DNA of 64,000 nucleotides from Ravibacter sp037191015 (GTDB lineage Bacteria > Bacteroidota > Bacteroidia > Cytophagales > Spirosomataceae): the NCBI GenBank assembly GCA_037191015.1, contig JBBCKD010000010.1, positions 186,001 through 250,000 on the forward strand, in the 5' to 3' direction. The notes under the pieces are model-generated. The model did no database searches and had not been told where the DNA came from. It was given only the letters and a program-made list of their open reading frames with translations. Below, in pieces: positions 49,726 through 58,329 of this stretch (its first letter is position 1; the number at the start of each line of letters is the position of its first letter). A program made the translations under genes and the position numbers.

Positions 49726-51103
49726 TCTGGTACTTTTCGAGCTTATAATAAAGGGTTTTCCGGTCGATCTGCAGTATTTTGGCCGCTTTGCTTTTATTAA
49801 AGCGTACCTGGTGCAGGACGCTGGTAATCATCTCCTTTTCATGTTCTTCCTGTAGCTTTTTGAGATTAGCCGGGCTGGCTTTCTGCGGAGATGTTTTAAT
49901 GATTGAATACCGCATCTCTTCCGGGAGCCCTTCGATGGTCGCCGTGGCTCCGTCGGGAGTCAGCAAAATCAGGCGCTTGATCACATTCCCCAGCTCGCGG
50001 AGGTTACCTGGCCAGTCGTACTTGTAAAGCATCGACATGAGCTCCGGGGAGAAATTAGTGACGTTTTTCCCCAGCTCGGCGTTTGTTTTATTGATAAAAT
50101 ACTTGATGAAAGCGTTCAGATCGTCGGTACGTTCCCTGAGAGGGGGGACATAGATCTTGAACTCGTTAAGCCGGTGGTACAGGTCTTCGCGGAATTCCCC
50201 GCTTTGAGCCCCACCCAGCAGATCATAATTGGTTGCGGCGATCAGCCTTACATCTATTTTAACCGGGTGCAGCCCGCCTACGGGGGTAAGGACCCTCTCC
50301 TGGATTACTCTCAGCAGCTTAATCTGTATTTCATAGCTCAGGTTACCGATCTCGTCGAGGAACAGCGTACCGCCGTGGGCCATTTCAAACTGGCCGATTT
50401 TATCCTGGACGGCGCCGGTAAAAGCGCCCTTTTTATACCCGAAAAACTCGCTCGTTGCCAGTTCGTTGGACAATGCACCGCAGTCTATCGCAACAAACGG
50501 GTAGTCTTTCCTAGGGCTGAGGTTGTGGATGCTGCGGGCAATATGCTCTTTGCCGCTGCCGCTTTCACCCTGGATGATAACCGAGAGTTCGGTAGGTCCA
50601 ACCAGTTCGACGTATTTGTAAAGTTTCCGGGCGGCTTCGCTTTGCCCCTGGAACGTGCTGGTGGAATCCTGGACCTGTACTTTTGCAGGCGCGGGGCTCT
50701 CTCCCGGCGATTTTTTGGACAGCGCCTCCTTCAGTGTCTGCAGCAGCTCTTCGTGATGGACAGGTTTGGTAATATAGTCAAGCACTCCCGATCTCAAAGC
50801 ATTGACGGCCGTACGGATATCCTTAAAGCTGGTCATGATGATACTCGGCGGAAACTCCACGCCCGGTTTTCGCTCCAGCTCTGCTCTCGCTGCTTTTATG
50901 AAATCCATAGCGTTCCCGTCGGGCAGGTGGTAATCCAGCAGGAGCGCATCAAAAAAAGAATTCTGCAGCAATGATTCACTGAAAGATCTTACAGCATCGC
51001 TGACGCTTGCGCACAATACCAGCTCATGTCCGTGCTTTGTCAGAAAGCCGTTTATAATAGTAGAAAAAGTTTTGTCGTCTTCCAGTAATAGTAGCTTCGC
51101 CAT
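49718..51103 (-). CDS. NtrC-family sigma-54-dependent response regulator
   Basis: This 461-residue regulator has a receiver (residues 1-120, LLLEDDKTF, phospho-Asp in LLLDYHLPDG, Lys in YITKPVHHEELL). The AAA+ domain has Walker A GESGSGKEHIARSIH, the sigma-54 contact loop GAFTGA, FLDEIGNL, and R-fingers in the FREDLYHRLNEF region. A Fis-type helix-turn-helix follows (FNKSKAAKILQIDRKTLYYKLEKYQIS). It should activate sigma-54 promoters when phosphorylated, possibly by the hybrid kinase whose gene it meets tail to tail. No partner gene lies on its own strand upstream except the small secreted proteins. Confidence 0.95.
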   Translation of the reverse strand: MAKLLLLEDDKTFSTIINGFLTKHGHELVLCASVSDAVRSFSESLLQNSFFDALLLDYHLPDGNAMDFIKAARAELERKPGVEFPPSIIMTSFKDIRTAVNALRSGVLDYITKPVHHEELLQTLKEALSKKSPGESPAPAKVQVQDSTSTFQGQSEAARKLYKYVELVGPTELSVIIQGESGSGKEHIARSIHNLSPRKDYPFVAIDCGALSNELATSEFFGYKKGAFTGAVQDKIGQFEMAHGGTLFLDEIGNLSYEIQIKLLRVIQERVLTPVGGLHPVKIDVRLIAATNYDLLGGAQSGEFREDLYHRLNEFKIYVPPLRERTDDLNAFIKYFINKTNAELGKNVTNFSPELMSMLYKYDWPGNLRELGNVIKRLILLTPDGATATIEGLPEEMRYSIIKTSPQKASPANLKKLQEEHEKEMITSVLHQVRFNKSKAAKILQIDRKTLYYKLEKYQIS

Positions 51104-51170
51104 TTCATTTCGGGGCTGCCCTTAACGCAGCCGGGGATATTTTCGTGTCCGTTGATCAGGTAAATAAACG

Positions 51171-51199
51171 AAAAAGGTCGGAGGTTTATTCCTCCGACC
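51171..51199 (-). terminator. Terminator after the first small secreted protein gene
   Basis: GGTCGGAGG (51176-51184) and CCTCCGACC (51191-51199) form a perfect 9-bp stem with a 6-nt loop. On the minus strand it is followed by five T residues (51175-51171). It ends transcription of the gene at 51227-51538 before the NtrC gene. Confidence 0.8.
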
Positions 51200-51226
51200 C
51201 GGTTTTTAGTTTGTTGATATGCCTGA

Positions 51227-51538
51227 TTATTGAATAACCTTGCCGTCTTTGTCAAGATTAACGGTCGCGGTATCCTCTCCTTTCGAAAGGCTGATCTCGA
51301 AATACGTGGTTTCGTTCTCTCCCGGTACCGAATAGGCTTTTTCTACTTTCCATTCGTTATATGGTGCAGCGGCAAGAGTAGCTTTGACTGCTTCCGGTAA
51401 ATCCTCGGGCTTCACTTCTACCTTATCCTGCGCGGTACGGATCTCTATTGCCGGAGTAATCATTTTATTTGTGGTAGCATTTGCGAATGAGAACGCAGCC
51501 ATCATCGCTACTGCCATTGAAATCATCAGCTTTTTCAT
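51227..51538 (-). CDS. Small secreted protein, PepSY-like, paralogue 1
   Basis: This 103-residue protein has a signal peptide (MKKLMISMAVAMMAAFSFANA) and a mature domain with KVEVKPEDLPEAVKATLA, then EWKVEKAYSVPG and a C-terminal YFEISLSKGEDTATVNLDKDGKVI. The helix followed by strands, ending LDKDGKVI, is like the small PepSY-like/BLIP-type periplasmic domains of Bacteroidota. No catalytic residues are seen. It is a clear paralogue of the next gene, arranged in tandem on the same strand, 105 nt apart. Confidence 0.85.
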   Translation of the reverse strand: MKKLMISMAVAMMAAFSFANATTNKMITPAIEIRTAQDKVEVKPEDLPEAVKATLAAAPYNEWKVEKAYSVPGENETTYFEISLSKGEDTATVNLDKDGKVIQ

Positions 51539-51579
51539 GATAAGTGTTGTTTAGTTAAGCAAGTTTGTTGTTGGGAAGA

Positions 51580-51610
51580 ATATGGCTGAAGCTGAAAACT
51601 TCAGCCATAT
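51580..51610 (-). terminator. 12-bp hairpin between the paralogous genes
   Basis: ATATGGCTGAAG (51580-51591) pairs perfectly with CTTCAGCCATAT (51599-51610) around a 7-nt loop. It lies between the stop of paralogue 2 and the start of paralogue 1 on the minus strand. It has no long T run, so it could be an attenuator or a transcript-stabilising end that sets the ratio of the two proteins. Confidence 0.5.
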
Positions 51611-51643
51611 AAATCAAGTTGAAGGTTTATCGATAACGCTGGT

Positions 51644-51958
51644 TTATTCGATTACCTTCCCGTCTTTATCCAGTCTGACGGTTTGTGTTTCTTCGCCTTT
51701 TACAAGGGCGAGCTCATATACCTGGTCGCCGTTGTCAGTAGGCACAATAAAAGCTTTCTGTACCTGCCATGACTGGTAAGTCTCGTTGCCCAATGTTGTT
51801 TTCACTGCATCCGGCAGCTCCTCAGGCTTTATTTCTACTTTTTCCTGCAGGGTAGCCATGATAGCAGGAGAAGATGATTTTTCGGTTATATGATAGGCAT
51901 TTGCAAATGAAACTGATGCCAAAACTGCAACTGCCATAGAAACCATTAACTTTTTCAT
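51644..51958 (-). CDS. Small secreted protein, PepSY-like, paralogue 2
   Basis: I set the start at ATG 51958 because MKKLMVSMAVAVLASVSFANA is a signal peptide nearly identical to that of paralogue 1; the frame is open further upstream, but without family resemblance. The 104-residue protein shares KVEIKPEELPDAVKTTLG, SWQVQKAFIVP, and the end TVRLDKDGKVIE with its neighbour. Both are predicted periplasmic. A role in envelope stress or as a small binding protein is possible, but nothing is shown. Confidence 0.85.
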   Translation of the reverse strand: MKKLMVSMAVAVLASVSFANAYHITEKSSSPAIMATLQEKVEIKPEELPDAVKTTLGNETYQSWQVQKAFIVPTDNGDQVYELALVKGEETQTVRLDKDGKVIE

Positions 51959-52238
51959 AATACACAAATGTTTAATTTTAATAATTGTCGCCTCACTGTC
52001 CGGCGTCTTTGTGCTTCTATTGTTATCATAAGCATGCCAAACTGGTAAAAATATATATAACTTATTTGTTTTCAGGTAGTTAATAATTTTATGAAAATTT
52101 CTGAAGGTGAGGAATTGTGTTGGGGTTTTCACCACATTGTCCGGGTTTTCGGATATTTACCCGGCAACCTGTCTTTTTTCAAACAGCGCATGTTCCGGAT
52201 TTTAAGGCTGGGAAATCTTTTACAATTTTGCCGTGTAA

Positions 52239-53096
52239 ATGTTTTTTAAAATGAAGGAGCAACATTCTATCGACTATAACAGGATTGCGGTGGCTATTGA
52301 TCATATCAGCACCAATTTCCAGTCGCAGCCCAACCTGGAGGAGCTTGCGGAAAAGGTACATTTAAGCCCGGCGCACTTCCAGCGCCTGTTTACCGAATGG
52401 GCCGGGACGAGCCCCAAGAAGTTTCTCCAGTATATCAGCATCCAGCATGCCAAGCGTCTTTTGAAGGAAGAGAGCCCGACTTTATTCGACACCGCGCTCG
52501 AAACCGGCCTTTCCAGCACCAGCCGGCTTCATGACCTGTTTGTTTCGATTGAAGGGATGACCCCTGCCGAATATAAATCGGGCGGGAACCAGCTCTTTAT
52601 CTCCTATAGTTTTGCGGACAGTCCTTTCGGGAAGCTTATCGTGGCGTCGACCCCGAAAGGCATCTGTTACATGGCTTTTGAAGAAGATGAGCAGCAGGCG
52701 CTTGAAAGCCTCAGGGAGAAATTCCCCAATGCCGGTTTCCGGGCCGGGACCGACGAGAACCAGCAAAATGCGCTTTTAATTTTTCAAAAAGACTGGTCGA
52801 GGCTCCCTGAGATCAAGCTTCATTTAAAAGGGACTCACTTTCAGCTGAAAGTCTGGGAAAGCCTTTTGAAAATACCGATGGGCCGCCTGTCTACCTATGG
52901 AGAGATAGCCGGCCGGATAGGGAATGCTGCGGCGTCGAGGGCAGTAGGGACTGCAGTAGGCAGCAACCCGGTAGCATTTTTAATCCCATGCCACCGGGTG
53001 ATCCGGTCATCGGGGACTTTTGGCGGCTACATGTGGGGACCCGTGCGAAAGACGGCGATGATAGGATGGGAGAGCGCAAGGACCTACGCTGATTAA
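52239..53096 (+). CDS. Ada-like AraC/O6-alkylguanine methyltransferase
   Basis: This 285-residue fusion has an N-terminal AraC-type helix-turn-helix (about residues 17-110: LEELAEKVHLSPAHFQRLFTEW, TALETGLSSTSRLHDLF) and a C-terminal MGMT domain. The methyltransferase has the active Cys motif IPCHRVI, the arginine finger region AAASRAVGTA, and GGYMWG. It removes methyl groups from O6-methylguanine. The N-terminal Ada zinc/Cys domain that senses methylphosphotriesters is absent, so activation, if any, must differ from E. coli Ada. The start could also be ATG 52251. alkB follows 13 nt later. Confidence 0.93.
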   Translation: MFFKMKEQHSIDYNRIAVAIDHISTNFQSQPNLEELAEKVHLSPAHFQRLFTEWAGTSPKKFLQYISIQHAKRLLKEESPTLFDTALETGLSSTSRLHDLFVSIEGMTPAEYKSGGNQLFISYSFADSPFGKLIVASTPKGICYMAFEEDEQQALESLREKFPNAGFRAGTDENQQNALLIFQKDWSRLPEIKLHLKGTHFQLKVWESLLKIPMGRLSTYGEIAGRIGNAAASRAVGTAVGSNPVAFLIPCHRVIRSSGTFGGYMWGPVRKTAMIGWESARTYAD

Positions 53097-53109
53097 TTGC
53101 TCAGACCAC

Positions 53110-53721
53110 ATGGAACTTTTTGACAGCCCGGTCGACCCGGCTATTAACCTTCTTCCGCGGGACGGTGTCGTGAACTACTATGGCCGGATTTTCGACAGCC
53201 CCGCTTCCGACCGGTTCCTTTCCCTGCTCCTTCATCATATAGACTGGCGGAATGACGAGGCAGTTATCTTCGGCAGGAAGATCATAACCAGCCGGAAAGT
53301 AGCCTGGTACGGAAGCCGGCCATTTGAATACACCTACTCCAATATTACCAAAACCGCGCTCCCCTGGACCGAAACCCTGCTGGAGCTCAAATCACATGTG
53401 GAAGAGCGGACCGGCGAAACCTTTAATTCATGCCTCCTCAACCTATACCACAATGGCGGAGAAGGCATGGCCTGGCACAGCGACGGGGAAGCCGATCTCA
53501 GGAAAGACGGAGCTATCGCGTCCTTATCCTTTGGCGCAGAGCGGAAGTTTGCGTTCAAACACAAGCTGACCGGCGCCAAGGTAGCGCTTGTCCTGGCCCA
53601 TGGCAGCCTTCTGGTCATGAAGGGTACCACGCAGACGCATTGGCTGCACCGGCTGCCCGTTACGAAGAGGATCCATACGCCCAGGGTAAATCTGACATTC
53701 CGGACGATTGTGGAAAGGTAA
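53110..53721 (+). CDS. alkB: AlkB-type 2-oxoglutarate-dependent DNA dioxygenase
   Basis: AlkB reverses N1-methyladenine and N3-methylcytosine by oxidative demethylation. The 203-residue protein has the nucleotide-recognition lid (PRDGVVNYYGRIF), LNLYHNGGEGMAWHSDGEADL with the Fe-binding H-x-D, and the second His in MKGTTQTHWLHRLP. The 2-oxoglutarate-binding Arg region is RVNLTFR. It resembles the ALKBH2/3-like branch of bacterial AlkBs. It directly follows the Ada-like gene with a 13-nt gap, so both direct-reversal repair enzymes are probably made together. Confidence 0.94.
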   Translation: MELFDSPVDPAINLLPRDGVVNYYGRIFDSPASDRFLSLLLHHIDWRNDEAVIFGRKIITSRKVAWYGSRPFEYTYSNITKTALPWTETLLELKSHVEERTGETFNSCLLNLYHNGGEGMAWHSDGEADLRKDGAIASLSFGAERKFAFKHKLTGAKVALVLAHGSLLVMKGTTQTHWLHRLPVTKRIHTPRVNLTFRTIVER

Positions 53722-53853
53722 GGAGTTTATCCGGATCACCTTCACGTGATCCGGGCGACTATTAAAAAGAGATTTTTGAATGAAGCTTCACAACGTTGAG
53801 CATAACAACAAATTAACAGACGTATGTATCAGGAATGCAAGGTCTTATCGGAG

Positions 53854-54855
53854 TCATAGCTTGATTTTCTTCAGCGTACCGTCTCCATAGCTGAGCAGGT
53901 AGTAGGTATCGTCGTTCTTCCTGACCAGGTCTGTCGGCTGATTGATCCCCGAAAGCAGCGCGACACCGTTTTCGTCCAATATACCGCCGGATTTAGCCTG
54001 GAAACCCGTTTCCAGGGAGAAGAGCGCATACTGCAGCACGACAGGCTTGTTGCTTTTGTCGAGCTCTATATGGATCAGGTTGGTAAATGCGCTTTTATAT
54101 TCTGTCACCTGTCCGGCTGTGGAAACACTGAATATCCTGGCCTTTTCAGGATTAAACGGAGCACCCGACAAGGCGCTGACCAAAAACCGGGAGCCATCAA
54201 AGACAAAACCGGTGGGGACGGCATCTTCAGAAACCGGGAAAGGCGCCGGTGTCGGGATTTTGGGGAATTCCGCGAACAGGCTGAAATTACCGTTCGTGTG
54301 GTCTCTCCGGATCATAGCGTTTGCCCCTGCATCAAGTATATACAGGTCGCCGTTATCGTGCAGGTAAAGATCTATTACATTCGTGTTGTTGTCGTTGGAT
54401 GTAGGCAGTCCCCTCGCAAATGAATTAATATCCCAGATTTCAAAATCGGTTGTGCTTAAAGGAAAATCCGCTTCGCTGAGAGAGCCGGCATCCGCTTTGA
54501 GCCTATAAATAAGGCCGCCGACACCGTGCGCAAAGAAAAGCGTGTTGTTCCTGATATGCGGCCTGCTGATCCCCTCGACGGCTCCGTTCGAAACGACGGA
54601 CGGGAGACCGGTCAGCACCTCCGTTTTGTGCCCCGCCGGAGAGATCACTGAAAGGCGGGCGTCGTTCGCGCCTGTACCGCCCTCCGTCACCCATAAGCGT
54701 CCTTTTGAATCTTTGGCTATGCCCATCGGGGCATTCAGGTTAGTTATTTCCGACCAGGTTTCTTCTTCGGTAACCTCCTTGTCGCGGCATGAAATGATGA
54801 GAACAGATAAAGCGAAGACCAGCGTAGCCGGCATGAATGATGTAAGTTTTTTCAT
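53854..54855 (-). CDS. ScyD/ScyE-family lipoprotein, propeller fold
   Basis: This 333-residue lipoprotein (LIISC, Cys23) has repeated strand motifs such as PMGIAKDSKGRLWVTEGG, HDNGDLYILDAGANAMIR and INQPTDLVRKNDDTYYLLSYGDGTL, typical of NHL/SMP-30-like propellers. The annotated family is ScyD/ScyE, named after cyanobacterial scytonemin genes, but most members outside cyanobacteria have no known role. It probably sits in the outer or inner membrane facing the periplasm. It has its own promoter. Confidence 0.82.
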   Translation of the reverse strand: MKKLTSFMPATLVFALSVLIISCRDKEVTEEETWSEITNLNAPMGIAKDSKGRLWVTEGGTGANDARLSVISPAGHKTEVLTGLPSVVSNGAVEGISRPHIRNNTLFFAHGVGGLIYRLKADAGSLSEADFPLSTTDFEIWDINSFARGLPTSNDNNTNVIDLYLHDNGDLYILDAGANAMIRRDHTNGNFSLFAEFPKIPTPAPFPVSEDAVPTGFVFDGSRFLVSALSGAPFNPEKARIFSVSTAGQVTEYKSAFTNLIHIELDKSNKPVVLQYALFSLETGFQAKSGGILDENGVALLSGINQPTDLVRKNDDTYYLLSYGDGTLKKIKL

Positions 54856-54896
54856 AATTGTGAATGTTTGAAGAAAGCGGCTTGATAACGTTCACG

Positions 54897-54927
54897 CAAA
54901 GCAACCTGCAATGCGGTTAAATTACAA
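54897..54927 (-). promoter_or_regulatory. Promoter of the ScyD-like gene
   Basis: On the minus strand TTG (54927-54925) and TTGCTTTG (54904-54897; one mismatch to TAnnTTTG) are 20 bp apart. The leader to the ATG at 54855 would be about 35 nt. Confidence 0.5.
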
Positions 54928-54964
54928 CTGCAGGCTGTGGACAGAGCGTGGACAAGCTTCGGTT

Positions 54965-56770
54965 TTACATACTTTTCAGCCGCTTATTGAGGCGATACCT
55001 CGCCTTCCGCACTGATTCGGGGGAGATTCCGAGCATAGAAGCCATTTGCCTGGTCCCCACATCGAGTTGGATCAGGGCATATATTCTTTCTTCGGATTGG
55101 GTAATATTAGGGTGTGCTTTTTTCAACTCTTCCAGCGAGTCATTAAAAACGGCATTGAAACGACGACGGAACTTAACCCAATCTTCCTGCGTCAGCAGCC
55201 TGGCGTTGGAAAGCTTTTCCAGCGTCTCCTCAAGCAGTTCGGGAGAAGCTTCCTGGTTGGAATGAAGCTCTTCAAGGTCGTTTTTCAACCGTTCGATCAG
55301 CCGGTTTTTCTCTTCCACGAGCCCCAGCTGGTACCTTAGCTGGTCTTTGGCCCGTTCGAAAGCAGCCATTGTAAGCTTTTGCTGATTGAGTATCTCCGCC
55401 TCTTTAAGTTGCTGGAGGGCCTTCTGCTTCGCCTGCCGGGCGCGGTTGAGAAAGTATAGCAATCCCAGCACGGCGACACAGAACAGAAGCACTGCCAGGA
55501 TGAGCATCCATCTTATCAGCGCAATCCTGCGCTTTTGTCTTTCGAGCTCTATATCCGATATGTACTGCTGTATTTTCAACTTGTCCTCCGAGACCTTCGC
55601 GAGCATCGTATTGTATCTCCGGTCGAGCTCCAGGCTGGTCTTATTCAGGCTGTCCAGGTACAGGTAGGCGAGGGTGTAATCCCCGCGCTGCCGGTAGTAC
55701 CGGGCCAGTATGTCATAGTAGGACTTCAGGAAGTCTTCATCCCGTTGCTGCCTGCCGAAGCTGTCTTTCAGAGGATCCTTCAGGTGCAGCCTTTCGCTTT
55801 CTTCCAGGTAATATATAGTGCTGTCGGGTTTGTTCAGCTGCAGCCAGACATCGGCGATCGCCAGGGCGGCATTGCGGGCCATATCGGGAAACTGTTCGTT
55901 CGTCCTGTTGTAGCGATAGTCCAGCAGCAGTAGGGGAAGCGCTTCTTTGTACTGTTTCCGGGTTATATAAATGGTTCCCAAATTCCCTGCGATCAGCGTG
56001 ATCCAGGTAGAATCCCGGTAAAATTCCGAACGTATGGCCGCTTTTCTGAAATAGGACACGGCGCTGTCGAGGCTGCCGGTCTGGCGGTAAGACAGGGCAA
56101 GCGTATTATACCGCTGAATATCGAGGTTAGCGCTATAGGGCCTGTGCTTCAGCGCTTCGTGCATTAAACCGGCTACTTTCTCGTAATCGCGGAAATAATA
56201 ATAGTTGAGCGCAATGTCGTGCAGATATTTCCCGACTTCTGGGATGTTTTCATAGCCGATGTCTTTCAGGATCTCCTGTGATTGCAGGGATTTGTCAAAT
56301 GCGATCCCGTAATTTCCCAATACGAAATTTTCCTGTCCGATATAGTGCAGGCATACAGCTTGCAGCCTGTTGTTCCGGCTCTTCCTGAAACGTTCATATG
56401 CCGCCTCATAGATCCGGATCCTTTCTTTTCCGTCCTCCTCAAAAAAAACGGGACTGACTTCTCTGAAATAGTCAATATACCGCCTCAGCGCGGGGTCGCG
56501 TCCGTTTCCCGACCAGGTTTCCAGGTTTGTGAGGAAATTTCCGAAAGCAGAAGGCGAGCTTCTCAGGGCTGCGCTCGTATCCACCAGGTTAAAAAGGGCA
56601 ATGACCCTTTCTTCAGCCGTATCGCCCGGTACCAGGCTGCCTGCGGATTGCTCTCCGGGGCAGACCGTCGCAAAGTGCAGAAGGTAGAGGAATAATAAAA
56701 AACTGCACTTCTGTTCTTCATACCGACCGGATAAAATTATCTTAATCATACTGTCATAACCCGTCATCAC
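54965..56770 (-). CDS. Membrane TPR protein with C-terminal HTH
   Basis: This 601-residue protein appears to span the inner membrane. An N-terminal hydrophobic signal (residues 22-38) leads to a TPR-like helical region (about 130-400, with LHYIGQENFVLGNYGIAFDK and YRQTGSLDSAVSYFRKA). A TM helix lies at 418-442 (LIRWMLILAVLLFCVAVLGL), then a coiled coil (445-515). The C-terminus reads ERIYALIQLDVGTRQMASMLGISPESVRKAR, a LuxR/sigma-4-like helix-turn-helix. The plan suggests a periplasmic TPR sensor coupled to a cytoplasmic DNA-binding domain. The N-terminus is uncertain: ATG 56749 (MIKIILSG) is an alternative. Target genes are unknown. Confidence 0.85.
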   Translation of the reverse strand: MMTGYDSMIKIILSGRYEEQKCSFLLFLYLLHFATVCPGEQSAGSLVPGDTAEERVIALFNLVDTSAALRSSPSAFGNFLTNLETWSGNGRDPALRRYIDYFREVSPVFFEEDGKERIRIYEAAYERFRKSRNNRLQAVCLHYIGQENFVLGNYGIAFDKSLQSQEILKDIGYENIPEVGKYLHDIALNYYYFRDYEKVAGLMHEALKHRPYSANLDIQRYNTLALSYRQTGSLDSAVSYFRKAAIRSEFYRDSTWITLIAGNLGTIYITRKQYKEALPLLLLDYRYNRTNEQFPDMARNAALAIADVWLQLNKPDSTIYYLEESERLHLKDPLKDSFGRQQRDEDFLKSYYDILARYYRQRGDYTLAYLYLDSLNKTSLELDRRYNTMLAKVSEDKLKIQQYISDIELERQKRRIALIRWMLILAVLLFCVAVLGLLYFLNRARQAKQKALQQLKEAEILNQQKLTMAAFERAKDQLRYQLGLVEEKNRLIERLKNDLEELHSNQEASPELLEETLEKLSNARLLTQEDWVKFRRRFNAVFNDSLEELKKAHPNITQSEERIYALIQLDVGTRQMASMLGISPESVRKARYRLNKRLKSM

Positions 56771-56939
56771 CCGAAAACTACTATACCGTTAACTCAAAAA
56801 CAGGGGTATTTGCCGAAGTAGGATATACCCGCTCCGGGCCCGGAATATTTCAGGAATTTCCCGTATGTAACAAAAGTAGCTGTGCCCGTCGCGCCGATAG
56901 CTGAATTTCGTATAATCAATTTCTAAAACCATTACAGCT

Positions 56940-58316
56940 ATGTTCTTCGAACACATATATGATAAAAGCCTTGCCCAGGGCAGCTACCTGGTAGGCTGCC
57001 AGGCAACAGGTGAAGCGATCGTAATAGACGCCAAAAGGGATGTTGATACGTATCTCGAAATAGCCCGCCAAAACAACCTGAATATCACCCACATTACAGA
57101 AACGCATATCCATGCCGATTTCCTGAGCGGTTCGAGGGAGTTGGCGGCAATTACCGGCGCCCGGCTGTATTTATCTGACGAAGGAGGCGAAATGTGGCAA
57201 TATATGTTTCCGCACACCGGCCTGAAAGACGGAGATACTATTAAGGTGGGTAATCTTTCCCTGAAAGTAATGCATACGCCCGGTCATACGCCGGAAAGCA
57301 TCAGTTTCCTGCTTACCGACCACTCTGCTACCGACGCCCCGGTAATGGTTTTTACGGGAGACTTTGTTTTCGTGGGTGACATAGGACGGCCGGATCTGCT
57401 TGAAAAGGCCGCCGGGTTGATCGGGACAAAGGAGATAGGTGCAGGGCAGATGTTCCGGTCGCTGAAAAAATTTGCAGATTTGCCCGACTACGTTCAGGTA
57501 TGGTCGGCTCATGGCGCAGGCTCTGCGTGCGGCAAGGCACTGGGCGCCGTGCACAGCTCGACGGTAGGCTACGAAAAAATCCGAAACTGGGCGTTCCGGT
57601 ACGGCGAAGACGAAAAAGCCTTCACAGACTACCTGTTGGCGGATCAGCCGGAAGCGCCGGGATATTTCGCCATGATGAAGCACCTGAACAAAGTAGATCG
57701 CCCCCTGCTGATCGAGGTTCTGAAGCATCCGGAACTGACAAAAGAGCAGTTCCTGTCGGCTTATAGCAAAGGCATCAGGCTCATCGATACCCGGGACAAG
57801 GCCGTATTTGCGGAAGGCTACATCCCGGGAAGCATCAACATACAGAACAATAACTCCTTTTCGACCTGGATGGGCTGGCTCCTCAACTACCGGGAACAGT
57901 TTATGGTAGTGGCCGATGAAGGGCAGATGGACGACATCACCCGCAAGCTGATGCGCATCGGGATGGATAACCTCTACGGGTTTATCAGCGATGTCGCCGG
58001 GATGGGAATGCCGCTTGAGAAAGCTGATGTGATCGGCATTGAGGAATTCGCTTCGCTGATCGGGAATGATGATATCCAGATTATCGACGTGCGCGGAGAG
58101 ACCGAGTACGCAGCCAGGCATATCGATGGCGCCGACCACGTGTTTGTAGGCACACTGCCTGCCAACCTTGATAAAATCAGCCGGGAAAAGCCCGTTGTGA
58201 TCCATTGCCAGGCCGGCGACCGGTCTACCATTGCTTACTCGCTTCTCAAAAGGAGTGGCTTTGAAAATGTAAAAAACTATTCGGGCGGGATGAAAGAGTG
58301 GAGTGACAGGAAATAA
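56940..58316 (+). CDS. Sulfur dioxygenase (MBL fold) fused to rhodanese
   Basis: This 458-residue protein begins with an ETHE1/PDO-like metallo-beta-lactamase domain (about 1-250): THIHADFLSG, HTPGHTPES and TGDFVFVGDIGRPD supply the single-iron site His, His and Asp. The usual second His of HxHxDH is Phe, fitting a mono-iron persulfide dioxygenase. Two rhodanese domains follow. The first (IRLIDTRDKAVFAEGYIPGS) has no catalytic Cys; the second (IQIIDVRGETEYAARHIDGA) has the active Cys in HCQAGDRST. It likely detoxifies persulfide or sulfide to sulfite and thiosulfate. No sulfide:quinone oxidoreductase gene is nearby. Confidence 0.9.
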   Translation: MFFEHIYDKSLAQGSYLVGCQATGEAIVIDAKRDVDTYLEIARQNNLNITHITETHIHADFLSGSRELAAITGARLYLSDEGGEMWQYMFPHTGLKDGDTIKVGNLSLKVMHTPGHTPESISFLLTDHSATDAPVMVFTGDFVFVGDIGRPDLLEKAAGLIGTKEIGAGQMFRSLKKFADLPDYVQVWSAHGAGSACGKALGAVHSSTVGYEKIRNWAFRYGEDEKAFTDYLLADQPEAPGYFAMMKHLNKVDRPLLIEVLKHPELTKEQFLSAYSKGIRLIDTRDKAVFAEGYIPGSINIQNNNSFSTWMGWLLNYREQFMVVADEGQMDDITRKLMRIGMDNLYGFISDVAGMGMPLEKADVIGIEEFASLIGNDDIQIIDVRGETEYAARHIDGADHVFVGTLPANLDKISREKPVVIHCQAGDRSTIAYSLLKRSGFENVKNYSGGMKEWSDRK

Positions 58317-58329
58317 AAAGGGACAATAC

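Noticed and set aside
51990..52045. TTGGCATG...TGAT on the minus strand as a sigma-54 promoter for the small secreted proteins
   Set aside because: The -24 part fits, but the -12 GC is missing (AT instead), so the match is too poor although an NtrC-type regulator is encoded nearby.
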